From Rhizobium sp. Q54 (GTDB lineage Bacteria > Pseudomonadota > Alphaproteobacteria > Rhizobiales > Aestuariivirgaceae), in NCBI GenBank assembly GCA_945889445.1, contig CAMDBX010000005.1, positions 37,090 through 101,089 of the forward strand: a stretch of 64,000 nucleotides of DNA. The letters run 5' to 3'. Shown here one piece after another: positions 34,392 through 43,134 of the stretch; the first letter of the stretch is position 1, and each line of letters opens with the position of its first letter. The position numbers and the translations under genes were made by a program. The notes beneath the pieces are model-generated. The model was not told the DNA's origin and did not search any database. It saw nothing but the letters and a program-made list of their open reading frames with translations.

Positions 34392-35174
34392 ATGACCGAA
34401 GCCGAGCGCCACAAGCTGATGCTGGACCTCTTGAGGGACCGGCCCTTCGCCTCCGTAAGGGACCTGCAGGCGGTGGTCGACGCCTCGCCCGCCACCATCC
34501 GGCGTGATATCGGCAAGCTTCACGCCACGGGTGCGGTGCGCAAGGTGTTCGGCGGCATCGCCGCCGCCGAGGCCGGGGCACTGGAGGGGGTAACGGCCAG
34601 GCCCTTCACCGAGAACCAGATGCTGGGGGTAGCGGCCAAGAAGGCGATTGCCCGGGAGGCGGCAGCCCTGGTGCAGGATGGCGATGCACTGATCATCCAT
34701 GGCGGGTCAACGTGCTATCTCTTCGCGCTGCTGCTGGCGAACCGCAACGTCCGGATCTACACCAACTCCATGCCGCTTGCCGCCACGCTGTGGCAGAACG
34801 GCACCTGCCACCTGTCCCTGGCGGGGGGCGAACTTTACCGCGAGCCGGGCATTGTGTTCGCACCCCAGGCCGGCCCGCCCGAATTCTATGCCTCCAAGTT
34901 CTTTCTTGGCGCCCAGGCGATCACGCCCATAGGAATGCAAGAATCCCATCCCCTCATCGTGAGGGAAACCGAGCTTTTGCTGCAGCGAGCCGATGAGGTG
35001 ATCGTACTGGCCGACAGCCGGAAGTTCGGCATGAGAGCCCGAAACACCATGATGCCCCTCACCCGGATCGGCACGCTGATCACCGATGACGGTCTTTCCG
35101 AGGCCAATCACCGGATGCTCACCGATGCCGGGATCAGGGTGATCGTCGCCCGCCCGAATGCCGATTTTTCATGA
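34392..35174 (+). CDS. rhaR: DeoR-family transcriptional regulator of the rhamnose cluster
   Basis: The 260-residue protein has an N-terminal DeoR winged helix (EAERHKLMLDLL, VRDLQAVVDASPATIRRDIGKLHATGAVRKVFGG) and a C-terminal DeoR sensor domain of the phosphosugar-binding fold (DALIIHGGSTCYLFALLL, VIVLADSRKFGMRA). It is read divergently from rhaT, as in Rhizobium leguminosarum, where RhaR controls the rha genes. ATG 34392 gives the usual start; ATG 34380 is an alternative. Confidence 0.85.
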   Translation: MTEAERHKLMLDLLRDRPFASVRDLQAVVDASPATIRRDIGKLHATGAVRKVFGGIAAAEAGALEGVTARPFTENQMLGVAAKKAIAREAAALVQDGDALIIHGGSTCYLFALLLANRNVRIYTNSMPLAATLWQNGTCHLSLAGGELYREPGIVFAPQAGPPEFYASKFFLGAQAITPIGMQESHPLIVRETELLLQRADEVIVLADSRKFGMRARNTMMPLTRIGTLITDDGLSEANHRMLTDAGIRVIVARPNADFS

Positions 35175-35229
35175 TCTTTCATCGCCTCTTGCCCAAACTT
35201 GGCCGGGTTTCGCGGGTATCGTCCCTGCA

Positions 35230-37218
35230 ATGTCGAGACTGCTTTTATTCATTGCCGCATTGCTGTCCATTTTCGCCCTTCCGGCGGGGGCGCAGACCCT
35301 CAACACCAGCCAGTTCAAGATCGAGTGGCAGGTCACCAACCGGTTCCGGCTGTTCCAGGACAGCGCCTTCTTCCGGCAGCACGAGAATGCCTGGCGCCAG
35401 TATCTGCTGCACGTCGACCAGCAGGGCATGGCCTCGGACGCACGCGATTCCTTCGTCGCCAGCACTTCCGTCCTCGGCTCCGAGCATGTGCTGAATGACC
35501 GTTTCATCGCCTTCAGCACCATCCTGCGCAAGAATTTCGACTGGCGCGGCTGGGCCGCCAAGGGTCACGATGGGCTGTGCTACGACTCGAAGAAGCGCAC
35601 CCACTCCGCCTGCGGCGGCATTGACGCCTATGTTACCCCGCAGTCCCACGCCATCGAACTGTGGCTGTCCGGGCAGGGCGTTCCCGCCACCGCGGTGTGC
35701 GAGTGGCGGATCGGCGGACAGGTTGTGGCGCAGTCATCCTGTGCCGACCGGGTGAGCGGGCCCGGCATTGAACTTCCCTATCCCGGCGGGGCTGAGATTG
35801 CTGTGAACGTGGTGGGCGAGGCGCCCATCATCACCGAGGCGCGCGTCAAGGACCTGTTGATCGCCGGGCTGGGCGACAGCTTCGCCTCCGGCGAGGGCAA
35901 CCCCAACCGGCCCGTGGCCTTCAGCGAAAGCCGCCGCTTCAAGAACTTCTACCCGATCCGCCGCCAGAATGATGCCGGCGGCGGTGCTGAGTGGACGGAC
36001 GAGCTTTGCCACCGTTCGCTCTATGGCCAGCAGCTGCGCGCCGCGCTGCAGATTGCCATCGAGAACCCGCAGGCCTCCGTCACCTTCCTCGACTACTCCT
36101 GCTCCGGTGCCAGCATCGCCGACGGCATTCTCGGGCCGCAGACCTATGTCGAGCGCGTGGCCAGCAACGAGCGTTCCGCCCAGCTGGCAGCGCCGATGAT
36201 CGCTGGCGGTGAAAAGGAGTCCCAGCTCTATCGCCTGATGCGCGAGATCTGCCGTGAGGCGCCGAAGATGAAGGACGGTGTTCCGACCTGCCCCGGAAAT
36301 GATTTCCGCCGCAGCCTCGATTTCATTTTTCTGTCAGTGGGCGGCAATGACATCGGCTTCTCGAACATCGTCGCCTGGGCGTCGCTGAGGGACTCGGCCT
36401 CCTCAGCCATCGCGGCCTTCTTCGGCGCCACGGTGAGCGCAAAGGAATTCGCCGCGCGCATGCGCGACGTGCTGCCAGACGCCTATGCGACACTCGCCTC
36501 GGTTCTCGAGGCGACGGTGCCCGTCACCTCCGCCGGCGACGGCGTGTTCGATCCCTCGCGCGTGGTGCTCACCGCCTATCCCGATCTCGTCACCAACGAG
36601 GCGGGCGAGATCTGCCAGGCATCGCCCGATGAGGGCGGCGGCGAGGACCGCTATGCTGCGAACCAGTCGCTCGACATGTTCTCGTCATGGCTCACCGCGC
36701 AGCCCGAGCGCCTCGCCAAGGTGCGCGAACAGTTCTCGCTGCTTCACAAGCGCATGCGCGACCTGGCGGGTGACCATGGCTGGACCTTCGCGGGGCGAAT
36801 CTATGCCGACAAGATGTTCGAGGGGCATGGCTTCTGCGCGCAGAACATCCGCCGCATCGATGACCCGGCAGAGCAGCTGATGATCCCCTGCTACGGAACC
36901 GCCGAGCGCGACACGCAAACCTGCCAGACCAGCTTTTCGGGAAAGGAAGGCGGCTGGCGGCCTTATGACCCGGCGACGCAGAACTATCCCTATGCGCTGC
37001 GCCAGCGCTGGGTGCGCACCTTCAACGACGCCTACATGGTGATCAACCAGAAGGTCCGCGACCGTTTCGGCAAGCTCGATGAGAAAGCCTCCGCGGCGGT
37101 GTTCTCGGAAACGACGGGCGCGCTGCACCCGTCAGCTGAGGGCCATGCCGCGATGGCCGACAGCCTGATGCTGACGCTGAGGCCGGTGCTCTACGACATG
37201 CTCTATGGCGAGCGCTGA
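35230..37218 (+). CDS. Secreted SGNH/GDSL-type hydrolase, large
   Basis: The 662-residue protein has a signal peptide (MSRLLLFIAALLSIFALPAGAQ). An N-terminal domain of about 200 residues of unknown type comes next. Then the SGNH blocks appear: LGDSFASGEGNP (nucleophilic Ser, near residue 216), SVGGNDIGFS near 377, and a terminal ALHPSAEGHAAMAD histidine block. Inserts between blocks are long and cysteine-containing (CRE, CPGN, CQASP, CAQN, CYGT). Such enzymes are esterases or lipases acting outside the cytoplasm; substrate unknown. The 3' end overlaps the convergent DUF3833 gene by 16 bases. Confidence 0.82.
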   Translation: MSRLLLFIAALLSIFALPAGAQTLNTSQFKIEWQVTNRFRLFQDSAFFRQHENAWRQYLLHVDQQGMASDARDSFVASTSVLGSEHVLNDRFIAFSTILRKNFDWRGWAAKGHDGLCYDSKKRTHSACGGIDAYVTPQSHAIELWLSGQGVPATAVCEWRIGGQVVAQSSCADRVSGPGIELPYPGGAEIAVNVVGEAPIITEARVKDLLIAGLGDSFASGEGNPNRPVAFSESRRFKNFYPIRRQNDAGGGAEWTDELCHRSLYGQQLRAALQIAIENPQASVTFLDYSCSGASIADGILGPQTYVERVASNERSAQLAAPMIAGGEKESQLYRLMREICREAPKMKDGVPTCPGNDFRRSLDFIFLSVGGNDIGFSNIVAWASLRDSASSAIAAFFGATVSAKEFAARMRDVLPDAYATLASVLEATVPVTSAGDGVFDPSRVVLTAYPDLVTNEAGEICQASPDEGGGEDRYAANQSLDMFSSWLTAQPERLAKVREQFSLLHKRMRDLAGDHGWTFAGRIYADKMFEGHGFCAQNIRRIDDPAEQLMIPCYGTAERDTQTCQTSFSGKEGGWRPYDPATQNYPYALRQRWVRTFNDAYMVINQKVRDRFGKLDEKASAAVFSETTGALHPSAEGHAAMADSLMLTLRPVLYDMLYGER

Positions 37219-37676
37219 TCGGCCTTGCGGAACTGGATCAGGATCTGGCCGAGGCGGATGCCCCACTTGCTCATCGTCGAGCGGTTCAGGACGAGGCCGG
37301 GGCCTGCCGGGTAGAAGGCATCGTCGAAGTGCATCGCGATCTTGCGCTTGCCGACCTTGAGCCACAGTCTCGAGGAGAGATAGGCAACACCTTCATCGAA
37401 GCGGCCGTGTGCTTCCGACACCGAGTCCTCGGCGCGGCCGATGAAGCTGCGATCGGGGCCGCGCGTCAGCACCCAGGTGCGCTCCTGCCGTTCGCCATTG
37501 TCGAAGATGAAGCGTTCGTTGAGGCGCAGCGCGTTGGCCTCCGCCGTGCCGTTCAACTCGACGGTGAAGCGGCGACGGACGCGGCCGCCTCGGTCCTCGA
37601 ACACGCCTTCGGCAAGGGTACGCCCCTCCAGCCAGGAGAGGAGATCGAAGGGAGCGGTATCGTTGCGCTTGAGCAT
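37203..37676 (-). CDS. DUF3833 family protein
   Basis: The 157-residue beta-rich protein matches DUF3833, with FDLLSWLEGRTLAEGVFEDRGGRVRRRFTVE at the N-terminus and AHGRFDEGVAYLSSRLWLKVGKRKIAMHFDDAFYP in the second half. No signal peptide is evident in this version. The family co-occurs with cyclopropane synthase and DUF1365 in RpoE-ChrR loci, as here. It is the last gene of that operon, 31 bases after cfa. Role unknown; lipid handling is a guess from context. Confidence 0.75.
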   Translation of the reverse strand: MLKRNDTAPFDLLSWLEGRTLAEGVFEDRGGRVRRRFTVELNGTAEANALRLNERFIFDNGERQERTWVLTRGPDRSFIGRAEDSVSEAHGRFDEGVAYLSSRLWLKVGKRKIAMHFDDAFYPAGPGLVLNRSTMSKWGIRLGQILIQFRKADQRSP

Positions 37677-37707
37677 GCCAGCACTACGGCGCCGGCAGCC
37701 GAGCCGA

Positions 37708-38904
37708 TCACCCGGGGCGGCGGAAACGGTAGATGCCGACGTCGATCGAGCCCTCGCGGAAGCCAGCCTCGCAGTAGGAGAGGTAGTAGGTCCAGCGGCG
37801 GCGGAACTTCTCGTCGAAGCCGAGCTTGGCGATGTCGGGCCAGGCCGCCTCGAAGCGCTCCCGCCACAGGGCCAGCGTCTGGGCATAGTCGTGGCCGAAG
37901 ACCTGCACCGGCTCGAAGGTCAGGCCGGCGCGCTCTGCCTGTTCAGCAAGGATGCATTTGGTGGGCAGCATGCCGCCCGGGAAAATATAGCGCTGGATGA
38001 AATCGGCCTTGCGGCGATAGCCCTCATAGAGGGCGCGGTCGATGGTGATGGCCTGCACGGCAGCGCTGCCGCCTGGCTTCAGGCGGTCGTGCAACACCTT
38101 GAAGTAGGTCGGCCAGTTGGCTTCACCCACGGCCTCGATCATCTCGATCGAGGCGATGGCATCGAACTGTTCGGTCGTGTCGCGGTAGTCCTGGAAGCGG
38201 ATCTCGGCACGATCGCCCAGACGGCCGCGGGCGAATTCAAGTTGCTCGCGCGAAATCGTGAGCCCGGTGACATGATGCCCGCGGTTGGCCGCCACTTCAG
38301 CGAAGCCGCCCCAGCCGCAGCCGATTTCAAGGATCCGCGACGGCCTGTCGAGGCCAAGCGCGTCGACGACGAGATCATACTTGGCGATCTGCGAGGCCTG
38401 CAGCGTCTCGGCACCGTTGCCGAAGAAGCCCGACGAGTAGCTCATGGTCTCGTCGAGCCAGTGGGCATAGAACGCGTTGCCGAGATCGTAGTGGGCGCTG
38501 ATGTTGCGGCGGGCACCCGCCCTGGTGTTCTGGCGCAGCAGGTGGAACAGGCGGTCGCCCAGGCTCTTGAAGAACACGGATCTCGCGGCGCGGTTCAGGG
38601 CGTCGCGGTTCTTGAGGTAGAAGCGCAGGACGGAGGTGATGTCGGAACTCTCGACATCGCCCGCCATGAAGCTCTCGCCGAAGCCGACGGCGCCGCGGCG
38701 CATGGCGGAGAACACCGGGCGGTAGTTGCGCAGCACCAGATCGCAATGGATGCCGGGCTTCTGGAAGCCGATGCGGTGCTGGCGCCCGGAGGGCAGCGTG
38801 AGGGTCATGCCGCCGGTCAGGTCACGTGGCAGCAGGCGGCGCCCGGTGGCGGCAATGGCCTGTCCGATGAGGCCCTCGCGGGCATGCATGGTTTCGGTGG
38901 TCAT
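37708..38904 (-). CDS. cfa: Cyclopropane-fatty-acyl-phospholipid synthase family methyltransferase
   Basis: The 398-residue enzyme has the CFA synthase N-terminal domain and a SAM-binding core: ISAHYDLGNAFYAHWLDETMSYSSGFF, ILEIGCGWGGFAEVAANRGHHVTGLTIS near residue 190, and IEMIEAVGEANWPTYF. CFA-type enzymes add a methylene group to unsaturated lipid chains and are RpoE targets in Rhodobacter sphaeroides. The start at 38904 overlaps the DUF1365 stop by ATGA; a longer upstream extension is unlikely. Confidence 0.9.
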   Translation of the reverse strand: MTTETMHAREGLIGQAIAATGRRLLPRDLTGGMTLTLPSGRQHRIGFQKPGIHCDLVLRNYRPVFSAMRRGAVGFGESFMAGDVESSDITSVLRFYLKNRDALNRAARSVFFKSLGDRLFHLLRQNTRAGARRNISAHYDLGNAFYAHWLDETMSYSSGFFGNGAETLQASQIAKYDLVVDALGLDRPSRILEIGCGWGGFAEVAANRGHHVTGLTISREQLEFARGRLGDRAEIRFQDYRDTTEQFDAIASIEMIEAVGEANWPTYFKVLHDRLKPGGSAAVQAITIDRALYEGYRRKADFIQRYIFPGGMLPTKCILAEQAERAGLTFEPVQVFGHDYAQTLALWRERFEAAWPDIAKLGFDEKFRRRWTYYLSYCEAGFREGSIDVGIYRFRRPG

Positions 38905-39674
38905 GGCTGTGAGTGGGCCTCGGGTACATGGTCGACGGTGTGGTTCGGGCCGCCGGGGCGGCGTTTGAGTTTGAGGCCCTTCCACCACAATTTCAAGGCA
39001 TGCAGGTGGATGGCCGCCGTCACTTTCAGGGTGAGCAGCGGCACACCGAGGAAGGCGCGCAGCAGGTTGGCGTCCGTCAGCGGCTTCCGCGTGCCGCTCA
39101 CATAGGCATTGAGCACGGGCACATCATCGACGCTGAGGGCGATGCCGAGGGACATCTTCTCTTCCGGAGCCGTGAAATTGAAGGTGTAGTGGCCCTCCAC
39201 GGCATTGAAGGGCGAGACGAAGAAATGCTTGGGCGCACTGTGGGCCAGGCTGTCGCCCACCGGCAGCACGTAGGAGTGGCGGCCGCCGAAGGTGTTGTTG
39301 ACCTCATAGATCATCAGCTGCAGCCGGTCGGCTCCGTCCACCGCATAATAGACGGTCAGCGGGTTGAAGACGTAGCCCAGCACGCTCGGGTAGCAGAACA
39401 TGAAGATCCGCCGGACCTCGCCGCTCCCCTTGGCGGCGCGCACCAGGGCCCAGGCATGTTCGCGCACCGGCGTTCCGTCGCCCGGCCCGTGGTTGCGGTC
39501 CATGATGGAGAACATGTTGGCGCGGTTGTAGCTGAAGAGGGTCAGCTTGCGGGACAGTTCGTCGAGCCTGTCGACGTCGGCGAGGAGGTTGAAGACGCGA
39601 TAGCGCAATTCATGCCGCAAGGGGTTCAGGCGCCGGTGCACCACTTCCCCGCGATAGAGGCAGCTCTCCACCAT
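38901..39674 (-). CDS. DUF1365 family protein
   Basis: The 257-residue protein is a DUF1365 member: CLYRGEVVHRRLNPLRHELRYRVFNLLADVDRLDEL at the start, RIFMFCYPSVLGYVFNPLTVYYAVD, LQLMIYEVNNTFGGRHSYVLP, and a HFFVSPFNAVEGHYTF segment. The family always travels with an amine-oxidase-like flavoprotein and a CFA synthase. Biochemical role is unproven. ATG 39674 lies one base after the oxidoreductase stop; further upstream in-frame starts fall inside that gene. Confidence 0.85.
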   Translation of the reverse strand: MVESCLYRGEVVHRRLNPLRHELRYRVFNLLADVDRLDELSRKLTLFSYNRANMFSIMDRNHGPGDGTPVREHAWALVRAAKGSGEVRRIFMFCYPSVLGYVFNPLTVYYAVDGADRLQLMIYEVNNTFGGRHSYVLPVGDSLAHSAPKHFFVSPFNAVEGHYTFNFTAPEEKMSLGIALSVDDVPVLNAYVSGTRKPLTDANLLRAFLGVPLLTLKVTAAIHLHALKLWWKGLKLKRRPGGPNHTVDHVPEAHSQP

Positions 39675-39675
39675 C

Positions 39676-41022
39676 TCAGTCCACAGGGACTTGGACAGGA
39701 GGCGAGCGCGGATCCTGCGGACCCAGATGGATGCGGCCCGACTCATCGGCCACCGACCACGGGCGCTTGAGGCTGCCGAGGCTTTCCGCCACGGCGAGGC
39801 CGGCCTGGATGCCGTCCTCATGGAAGCCCGAGCCCATGTAGGCGCCGCAGAACCAGGTGCGCTGGGCACCCTGGATCGTCCACATGTCGCGCTGCGCGGC
39901 CATGGCGGCGGGATCGAAGATCGGGTGAGTGTAGTCGAACTCGCCCAGCACCTTGTCCACCTCCGGCTCGGTGAGCGGATTGAGGCTGACGAACAGCGGC
40001 ACGTCGACGCTGAGGGGCTGGAGCTTGTTCATCCAGTAGGTGACCGAGCTGGCACCATCGGCCAGGGGCGGCAGGCCCGAAAGGTAGTTCCAGCTGGCCC
40101 ACAGGCTGCGCCTCTTGGGCATCAGCGACTGGTCGCGGTGCAGCACGGCGCGATTGCACGAGTAGCGGAAGCAGGAGAGAACGCGGCGCTCCTCCGGCGA
40201 GGCGTCCGACAGCATGGCCAGCGCCTGGTCGGCATGGCAGGCCAGTACCACGTCGTCGAAGGCCTGTTCCTCGCCGTTGACGGCGCGCAGCGTGACGCCT
40301 TCTGGGTTGCGGCGGATGGCGGCAATGGGGGTGCGGAGGCGCGTCTCGAAGGCGCCGTCGCGGATGACGCGGGAGACATATTCCCGCGAGCCGCCCTTGA
40401 CGGTGCGCCACTGCGGCCGGTTGCGGATCTTGAGCAGGCCATGGTTCTCGAAGAAGCGAATGAAGGCCTTGGCCGGATAATCCCGCATGTCGCCCGGAGC
40501 CGCAGACCAGATGGCGCCCGCCATGGGCAGCAGGTGGCGGTCCCGGAAGTAGTCGGAATAACCCTCGGCCTTGAGGAAATCGCTCAGGGTGACGTCATCG
40601 GAGAGCGACGCCAGCTTTCCCAGCGCTGTCTTGAAGAAGCGCGGAATGTCGCGCATCAGCTGCCAGTGGCCGGGGTTCAGCAGGTTCTTCGGCTGGCCCA
40701 CCAGCTGGGTGAGGCCGGACCCGGCGTATTCATACGCTCCCCCGCCCATCGAGACGGAAAAGCTCATGTTGGAGGGGGCGGTCGGCACCTTAAGGCGGGA
40801 GAACAGCGCGGTCAGGTTGGGGTAGGCCGGCGGGTTGTAGACGATGAAGCCGGTGTCGACCGTGACATCGGCGCCGTGCACCTCGCAGTCGATGGTGTTG
40901 GCGTGGCCGCCGGGACGCGTGTCGGCCTCGATCAGGGTCACGCGGTGGGTTCGTGACAGGAGCCAGGCAGCCGAAAGGCCGGCAATTCCCGATCCGACGA
41001 CGGCGATATGACGTATTTTCAC
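39676..41022 (-). CDS. FAD/NAD(P)-dependent amine-oxidase-like oxidoreductase
   Basis: The 448-residue flavoprotein opens with IAVVGSGIAGLSAAWLLSRTHRVTLIEADTRPGGHANTI, the FAD-binding loop. It has NTID...VDTGFIVYNPPAYPNLTALF and a C-terminal FAD contact region (CGAYMGSGFHEDGIQAGLAVAESL). It heads the operon oxidoreductase-DUF1365-cfa-DUF3833, a set known from RpoE/ChrR singlet-oxygen regulons. GTG 41022 is the start; an RpoE-type promoter lies 28 bases upstream. Confidence 0.85.
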   Translation of the reverse strand: MKIRHIAVVGSGIAGLSAAWLLSRTHRVTLIEADTRPGGHANTIDCEVHGADVTVDTGFIVYNPPAYPNLTALFSRLKVPTAPSNMSFSVSMGGGAYEYAGSGLTQLVGQPKNLLNPGHWQLMRDIPRFFKTALGKLASLSDDVTLSDFLKAEGYSDYFRDRHLLPMAGAIWSAAPGDMRDYPAKAFIRFFENHGLLKIRNRPQWRTVKGGSREYVSRVIRDGAFETRLRTPIAAIRRNPEGVTLRAVNGEEQAFDDVVLACHADQALAMLSDASPEERRVLSCFRYSCNRAVLHRDQSLMPKRRSLWASWNYLSGLPPLADGASSVTYWMNKLQPLSVDVPLFVSLNPLTEPEVDKVLGEFDYTHPIFDPAAMAAQRDMWTIQGAQRTWFCGAYMGSGFHEDGIQAGLAVAESLGSLKRPWSVADESGRIHLGPQDPRSPPVQVPVD

Positions 41023-41049
41023 TGGTACCCGTTCCCTGTACCGATTGGC

Positions 41050-41103
41050 TACGCCCCGTCCAGAGGCACGGATCAGGTGATCTGCTCCTAGACCCAAAGC
41101 GTA
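41050..41103. promoter_or_regulatory. Back-to-back RpoE (ECF11-type) promoters
   Basis: Plus strand: TGATCT (41078-41083), 16 bases, CGTA (41100-41103), directed at rpoE. Minus strand: TGATCC (41075-41070), 16 bases, CGTA (41053-41050), directed at the oxidoreductase operon. Both match the TGATC-plus-GTA pattern of RpoE promoters regulated by ChrR, with identical spacing. Confidence 0.7.
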
Positions 41104-41128
41104 TCTCGGTCAAACAGGGGAATGTGCT

Positions 41129-41728
41129 ATGTATGCCGTCATGGAACTGGCAGACAGGCGAAAAGACGAGGAGAAGCAGCGGCTCGAGGCGCTGTTCCGC
41201 TCCTTTATCACGAGGGTGGCGCAAAACCGCGACAGGCAGGCGTTCGCGCAGCTGTTCGACCATTTTGCGCCCCGCCTCAAGAGCTTCATGATGCGCAAGA
41301 ACACCTCGGCAGAGCTGGCCGAGGATCTTGTCCAGGAAGCGATGATCGCGGTGTGGACCAAGGCGGCCATGTACGAGCCGTCCAAGGGCTCGGTGACGAC
41401 TTGGGTCTTCACCATCGCCCGGAACCTGCGGATCGACCGGATCCGGCGTGATGTGCACATGCCGACCACCGAGCTCGGCGACTATGACGAGCCTTCGGAC
41501 GCACCGGAGGGAGAAGAATTGCTGGGTCGCAAGCAGGAGGACGGGCTGGTCGCCCGGGCCCTGCAGTCGATCCCTGAAGAGCAGCGCCAGATTCTGGTGC
41601 TGTCCTTCGTCGAAGAGATTCCGCAGAGCGAGATCGCGACCAGGTTGTCGATCCCGCTCGGAACCGTAAAATCGCGCATGCGGCTCGCTTATGGGCACCT
41701 GCGCCGCATTCTGGAGACTGGGCTTTGA
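41129..41728 (+). CDS. rpoE: ECF sigma factor RpoE (ChrR-associated, ECF11 type)
   Basis: The 199-residue sigma factor has region 2 (AFAQLFDHFAPRLKSFMMRKNTSAELAEDLVQEAMIAVWTKA, then TWVFTIARNLRIDRIRR) and region 4 (SIPEEQRQILVLSFVEEIPQSEIATRLSIPLGTVKSRMRLAYGHLRRIL). The ATG at 41129 has AGGGGA about seven bases upstream; 41141 is an alternative. It is followed by chrR with a TTGA overlap and should activate its own promoter and the divergent lipid/redox operon when ChrR releases it, classically under singlet oxygen. Confidence 0.92.
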   Translation: MYAVMELADRRKDEEKQRLEALFRSFITRVAQNRDRQAFAQLFDHFAPRLKSFMMRKNTSAELAEDLVQEAMIAVWTKAAMYEPSKGSVTTWVFTIARNLRIDRIRRDVHMPTTELGDYDEPSDAPEGEELLGRKQEDGLVARALQSIPEEQRQILVLSFVEEIPQSEIATRLSIPLGTVKSRMRLAYGHLRRILETGL

Positions 41729-42375
41729 AACCGAACCATCATCTCGATGACAGCACGCTGCTCGCTTATGCCGCGGGTACGCTCGACGAGGCCTTTTCGG
41801 TGGTCGCGGCGTCGCATGTCGCCGTGTGCCCGGCGTGCCGTGGCGCCGTCCGGGCTGCCGAGGCGCTGGGTGGCGAGCTGCTTGATAGCGTCGGCGGCGC
41901 GTCGGTGTCCGATGATTGCCGCAGCCGCACTTTCGCGGCCCTCGAGCAGGCGGGGCTCTATCGCCTGCCGGTTGCAGCCCCACGCCCGGCCTTCCCGCGC
42001 GCGCTGGCGCAGTTCCTGCCGGTCGCCAGCCTCGATGATCTCGCCTGGAAGAAGAAGGCGCCCGGCGTTGCCGTGTTTGACGTGAAGCTTCCGGCATCGG
42101 CCAGGGGCCAGCTCAAGCTGTTGCGCATTGGCGCCGGCCGCGCCATGCCGGAACATGGCCATGGCGGCGAGGAAATCACCATGGTGCTCATGGGTGCCTA
42201 TGTGGACCACATGGGCCGTTTCGCCGCCGGCGACGTCGCCGATCTCGACGAGGACATCGAGCACCGTCCGGTGGTCGAGCAGGACGGCGACTGCATCTGC
42301 CTGGTTGCCACCGAACGCCCGACCCGCTTCAAGTCGCTGGCGGCCCGCATCATGCAGCCCTTCGTGGGCATCTGA
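41725..42375 (+). CDS. chrR: Anti-sigma factor ChrR (zinc, cupin)
   Basis: The 216-residue protein has an N-terminal zinc anti-sigma domain: HLDDSTLLAYAAGTLDEAF and the HVAVCPAC zinc motif near residue 31. A C-terminal ChrR-type cupin carries metal ligands in PEHGHGGEEITMVLMG and DIEHRPV. It binds RpoE in the cytoplasm and releases it under oxidative or singlet-oxygen stress. The TTG start overlaps the rpoE stop, so stoichiometric coupling is expected. Confidence 0.92.
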   Translation: MKPNHHLDDSTLLAYAAGTLDEAFSVVAASHVAVCPACRGAVRAAEALGGELLDSVGGASVSDDCRSRTFAALEQAGLYRLPVAAPRPAFPRALAQFLPVASLDDLAWKKKAPGVAVFDVKLPASARGQLKLLRIGAGRAMPEHGHGGEEITMVLMGAYVDHMGRFAAGDVADLDEDIEHRPVVEQDGDCICLVATERPTRFKSLAARIMQPFVGI

Positions 42376-42378
42376 GGC

Positions 42379-43134
42379 GTGACCGACGCCCTGCCGTGGA
42401 AGACGGCCTGGGTCACGGGTGCATCCACCGGCATCGGCCGCGACATCGTCCTGCAGCTGAAGGCCGCTGGCGTGAACGTCGCGGCGTCGGCGCGCTCCGC
42501 CGAGAAGCTGTCCGCACTCGGCCCTGATATCGTCACGATACCACTCGATGTGACCGACGCGGCGGCCTGTCATGCGGCGGTGGAGCGTATCGAGTCGGAA
42601 CTTGGTCCGCTCGATCTTGTGGTGTTTGGTGCCGGCACCTATGCGCCTGTTGCGGTAGACAGTATCGATCCGAAACTCTTCGCACACACCATGAACACCA
42701 ACTACATGGGCGTGGTGAACTGCCTTGCCGCTGTGGCACCCAGGATGCTGGCCCGCGGCAGCGGCCACATTTCGTGGATTGCCTCGGTGGCGGGTTTCCT
42801 CGGGCTTCCCAAGGCCGCCGCCTATGGCCCGACCAAGGCGGCGCTGATCAATCTGGCCGAAAGCCTCGAACCCGAGATGAAGCTGAAGGGCGTGCGCATC
42901 AGCGTGATCAATCCGGGTTTCGTCGCGACACCCCTGACAGCGCAGAATGATTTCGAGATGCCCTTCCTGATGCAGCCCGACGAGGCGGCCCGGCGCACCA
43001 TTGCCGGACTCGTGGCGGGACGCTTCGAGATCGCCTATCCGCGCCGCTTCGTGGCGATCCTCAGGACGCTGCGGGCGCTTCCCTATCCGCTGTTCTTCCG
43101 GCTGATCACGCGCTTTGTTCTGAAGGACAAGTGA
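42379..43134 (+). CDS. Short-chain dehydrogenase/reductase
   Basis: The 251-residue SDR has the cofactor loop WVTGASTGIGRDI near residue 12, IPLDVTD, and a conserved core with FGAGTYAPV (in place of NNAG), SWIASVAGFLGLPKAAAYGPTKAALINLAESL (Ser-Tyr-Lys triad), and INPGFVATPLT. The GTG start is three bases after chrR. An SDR in this position is seen in RpoE-ChrR loci. Substrate unknown. It is convergent with glpK with no intergenic bases. Confidence 0.88.
   Translation: MTDALPWKTAWVTGASTGIGRDIVLQLKAAGVNVAASARSAEKLSALGPDIVTIPLDVTDAAACHAAVERIESELGPLDLVVFGAGTYAPVAVDSIDPKLFAHTMNTNYMGVVNCLAAVAPRMLARGSGHISWIASVAGFLGLPKAAAYGPTKAALINLAESLEPEMKLKGVRISVINPGFVATPLTAQNDFEMPFLMQPDEAARRTIAGLVAGRFEIAYPRRFVAILRTLRALPYPLFFRLITRFVLKDK

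Noticed and set aside
37441..39105. A 554-codon plus-strand open frame opposite the cfa gene
   Set aside because: It is an antisense shadow: the minus strand carries unmistakable CFA synthase and DUF1365 motifs.
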